Positions 61,279 through 64,000 of a DNA stretch of 64,000 bases are shown in pieces; position 1 is the first letter of the stretch; each line of letters starts with the position of its first letter. Source of the stretch: Microbispora hainanensis (GTDB lineage Bacteria > Actinomycetota > Actinomycetes > Streptosporangiales > Streptosporangiaceae); assembly GCF_006874475.1 (NCBI RefSeq), contig NZ_VIRM01000025.1, forward strand, positions 55,873 through 119,872. The letters are read 5' to 3'. The notes below the pieces were generated by a model. That model was not told where the DNA came from. It did no database searches and was given only the letters and a program-made list of their open reading frames with translations. Position numbers and translations under genes: made by a program.

Positions 61279-63885
61279 GTGGACGTACCGGCCGACGGGG
61301 AGGGCCGCGCGGGCGCGCTCGGCCAAGTGGTCTCGGCCCTGTCGAAGACGCCCCGGACCGTCCTCGTCCTCGGCGAGCCCGGCATCGGCAAGACCCATCT
61401 GCTCGGTGAGGCCGCGGCACGGCTGAAGGGCTTCCGCGTGCTGCGCGGCCAGGCCCGCGAACTGGACGGCGGGCGCGCCTACGCCCCGCTCGTCGAGGCC
61501 CTCGGGGCGGTGGGCGGCGAGGCCGCCGACGCCCTGTCCGGCCTGCTCGACGCGATCGACCAGGCCGCGCTCGGCCATCCCGCCGCCACGCCCGGCGCGA
61601 TGGCCGCCCGGCTGCTGGAGTCGCTGCCCGGCCCCACCCTTCTCGCGATCGACGACCTGCACCTGGCCGACGCCGACACGCTGAGCGTGCTGCGGGCCCT
61701 GCCACGCCGCCACGACGCCGTCGCGATCCTCGGCACCGCCCGCCACCCTCCCGCGCTCGAGGTGGACCTGTCGATCCGGCTCCAGCCGCTGACGATGAGC
61801 GAGGTCGCCGACCTCGTCACCACGCTGCTCGGCCGTACACCCAGCGAGACCGTCCTGCGGCGGATCCACATCGCGAGCCGGGGCAACCCGTGGTTCGTGC
61901 AGGAGGCCGTCCTCGCCCTGGTGCAGGGCGGCGCCGTACGCTCGGCGGATCCCGGGGCGCGGCGCGGCGCGATCCTCAGCCGGCTGTTCCAGCGCGACAG
62001 GGGCGGACGCGACCTCGCCCGCGTGCTGGCCGCCCTGTCGCGGACGAGGGAGGCCGCCGATCTCCCCGCGCTCGCCCAGCTCGCCGGGCTCACCCCGGAT
62101 CAGGCCGAGCGCGCCTTCGACGCGCTGGTCAGGGATGGCGTCGTCAGCAGGAACGGCGACGGCTACGCGCTGGCCCACCCGCTGGTGGCCGAGGCGCTCT
62201 ATGACGACCTCGGCGTCTCCGGCCGCCGGGAAGTGCACCGCCGCATCGCCGACATGCTCGAACGAGAGGGGCTGACCGGGACGAGCCGGGTCCTGGAGTG
62301 GGCCACCCACATGGCCGAGGCCGGGCCGCCCGGCGAGGCTCTCCCCGCGGTGCTGCGCGCCGCCGAGCTGACCCGCTGGACCGCGCCGCTGTCGGCCGCG
62401 CACTGGTACGGCAAGGCCGCCGAGCTGTCCCCCGCGCCCGGCGAGCTGCTGGCCAGGCAGGCTCTCGCCTACTGGAAGGGCTCGCGGCCCGCGCTGGCGC
62501 TGAACTCGGCCCAGCGCGCGATCGCCGCGCTGCCCGCCGGGCGGCGCCGCACCCGTGCCGCCTACACCGCGGTCGGCGCGGCCCACGTGATGGGGTGGTA
62601 TGAGGTGGCCCTCGACGTGGCCCGCCGCCAGATCCCCAGGGCCGACGACGCCTCCGCGCTGCTCGCCCAGCAGGCGCTGGTCAGCGCGGAGATGGGCCGT
62701 CCCAGCCGGGAGGCCGCCAGGCGCGCCTGGGAGGGCCTGTCCGACTGCCCGCCGCAGGACCGCGCGATCACGGTCGGCTATCTGGCCATCCACGCGCTCC
62801 TCCAGGGCGACTGGGCCGAGACGCAACGGGCCGTCGACGACCTGCTCACCTTCGCCGCCGCGCTGCCGCCGGGCGCCCGGCTCGCGTCGCTGGAGTCGGC
62901 GGCGCACGTCCTGGCGATCGCCGGAGTGCGCTCCCGCGCCATCGAGGTGCTCAACCAGGCCGAGCAGATCCACCGCGGCCTCGGCTGGCACGACATCGCC
63001 GGACAGCACGTGCGGACCATGGCCGTCATCCGGAGGATGGGCGGCGAATGGGCCCGGGCGCTGGAGGAGATCGCGGTCGCCAGCCGGACACTGGCCGAGG
63101 CGGGCCTGCTGGAGAACCTCGCCCTGCTGCGCAACATGGAGCTGGACATCCTGCTCGACCAGGGCAGGTTCGACGATGCCGCCCGGGTGCTCGCCGAGCC
63201 GCCGCCCGGCTCGGCGCTGCACCAGGGAATGCGATGCGTGTTCCGCGCGCGCCTGGCGCTCGGGCGGGGTGACATCGCCGCCTCACGGCGCGAGCTCGAC
63301 CACGCCATCGCGTACGAGGTGCCCGAGGTGGTGCACCGGGCCCTGGCGTTCAAGGTGCTGGTGGCGGGAGCGGCGGGGGACGACGCGGCCCGCCGGGCGG
63401 CGGCCTCCTGTCTGGACGAGCGGTCGGCGAACGGCACCCCCCGGGCCCGGCTCGCCGCCGACCTGGCGGTGGGCTGGACGTTCCGGGATCGCGCGCGGGC
63501 CGGCACGGCGCTGGAGCAGGCACGCGCCGACGGCCTGCCGTTCGAGGAGGCCCGGGCGCGGCTGGTCCTCGGCGTGCTCGGCGACACCGCGCAGCTGTCC
63601 CGCGCACACGCGATCTTCACCCGTCTCGGCGCGGCGCCCTGGGAGGCGCTGTCCGAACGTCGCCTGCGGGAGGTCGGGATGGTCCCCGAACCGGCGGGCC
63701 GCCTCACCCCCGGCGAGCGCCGCGTCATCGAACTGGTCGCCGACGGGCTGAGCAACCCCCAGATCGCGGAGGAGCTGCACTACAGCCGCAAGACCGTGGA
63801 GGTCTATCTCACCCGCGTCTACGCCAAGACCGGCCTGCGGTCGCGCGTCGAACTCGCCCTGGCCGTCGAACGCGGCGAGCTGTGA
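61279..63885 (+). CDS. Large LuxR-type regulator (LAL) with AAA ATPase domain
   Basis: 868 residues. The N-terminal ATPase has Walker A GEPGIGKT (residues 32-39) and Walker B TLLAIDDLHLADADT. A central array of helical TPR-like repeats covers about 330-780. The C-terminal LuxR helix-turn-helix (about 812-862) is LTPGERRVIELVADGLSNPQIAEELHYSRKTVEVYLTRVYAKTGLRSRVEL. LAL regulators switch on pathway genes, often for secondary metabolism, in response to an inducer. Its target is not in the window. GTG start with GAGGGGAG upstream. Confidence 0.93.
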   Translation: MDVPADGEGRAGALGQVVSALSKTPRTVLVLGEPGIGKTHLLGEAAARLKGFRVLRGQARELDGGRAYAPLVEALGAVGGEAADALSGLLDAIDQAALGHPAATPGAMAARLLESLPGPTLLAIDDLHLADADTLSVLRALPRRHDAVAILGTARHPPALEVDLSIRLQPLTMSEVADLVTTLLGRTPSETVLRRIHIASRGNPWFVQEAVLALVQGGAVRSADPGARRGAILSRLFQRDRGGRDLARVLAALSRTREAADLPALAQLAGLTPDQAERAFDALVRDGVVSRNGDGYALAHPLVAEALYDDLGVSGRREVHRRIADMLEREGLTGTSRVLEWATHMAEAGPPGEALPAVLRAAELTRWTAPLSAAHWYGKAAELSPAPGELLARQALAYWKGSRPALALNSAQRAIAALPAGRRRTRAAYTAVGAAHVMGWYEVALDVARRQIPRADDASALLAQQALVSAEMGRPSREAARRAWEGLSDCPPQDRAITVGYLAIHALLQGDWAETQRAVDDLLTFAAALPPGARLASLESAAHVLAIAGVRSRAIEVLNQAEQIHRGLGWHDIAGQHVRTMAVIRRMGGEWARALEEIAVASRTLAEAGLLENLALLRNMELDILLDQGRFDDAARVLAEPPPGSALHQGMRCVFRARLALGRGDIAASRRELDHAIAYEVPEVVHRALAFKVLVAGAAGDDAARRAAASCLDERSANGTPRARLAADLAVGWTFRDRARAGTALEQARADGLPFEEARARLVLGVLGDTAQLSRAHAIFTRLGAAPWEALSERRLREVGMVPEPAGRLTPGERRVIELVADGLSNPQIAEELHYSRKTVEVYLTRVYAKTGLRSRVELALAVERGEL

Positions 63886-64000
63886 CATGTCCCCGCACCC
63901 TTGGCCGCAGCCCTGACAACAGCCGGGGAGGCTCTGCGAGCACGTCTCGGGGCGGGACGTCGTATCGGGGGCTGCCTCACATGGTTGGGGTTCCATGTCA

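Overview
The window is high-GC DNA (roughly 70% by eye). Its gene order, frequent GTG starts, many apparently leaderless genes and abundant TetR/MarR/GntR regulators indicate a filamentous actinomycete. The rimP-nusA-ylxR-infB-rbfA-truB-ribF-rpsO-pnp-protease-dapB order is the actinobacterial one, and the accessory genes fit a Streptosporangiales-type genome. That family-level placement is inference, not something I could search.

Layout. 1-5.2 kb: a drug-exporter start with a MarR regulator, a DapA-family gene divergent from a LysR regulator, a methyltransferase, an XRE-cupin regulator and the decayed remnant of an exporter. 5.2-12.1 kb: a ferritin-like diiron protein, an EamA exporter and MocR regulator whose start codons overlap head to head, a secreted protein with an HNH-like motif, CGNR and GNAT proteins, and menA. 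12.1-13.8 kb: a frameshifted gene and a coiled-coil repeat protein. 14.1-28.5 kb: a long minus-strand housekeeping block for lysine synthesis, RNA decay, ribosome maturation and translation initiation. 28.7-34.6 kb: a lipoprotein/DUF4439 pair, proS, fprA and a NYN-domain gene.

34.6-64 kb is accessory and regulatory. It holds a possible small RNA, a DUF6986 enzyme, a thioredoxin-reductase-like/methyltransferase fusion, cutC, a GntR regulator, flavin reductase, an SDR, ATP-grasp, a NagZ-like GH3 enzyme, PhoD, TetR-AlkD, ThuA-TetR, MarR-WrbA-MFS, MarR-amidohydrolase, a receptor-type Ser/Thr kinase, a cellulose-binding esterase-like enzyme, MMPL-TetR and a large LuxR regulator. Most regulator pairs have a clear palindromic operator in the intergenic gap.

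The most unusual sequence pattern is a set of short tandem repeats (10-30 bp units) that begin at or just after stop codons. They occur after the EamA, fusion reductase, AlkD, WrbA and MFS genes. A weaker two-copy version overlaps the DUF6986 stop. Other points worth a second look are the overlapping divergent start codons at 7377-7380, a 10-codon leader ORF overlapping the LysR start, and a promoter-hairpin-terminator unit near 34.6 kb that encodes no protein. I saw no CRISPR array, phage, complete insertion sequence, rRNA or tRNA gene.
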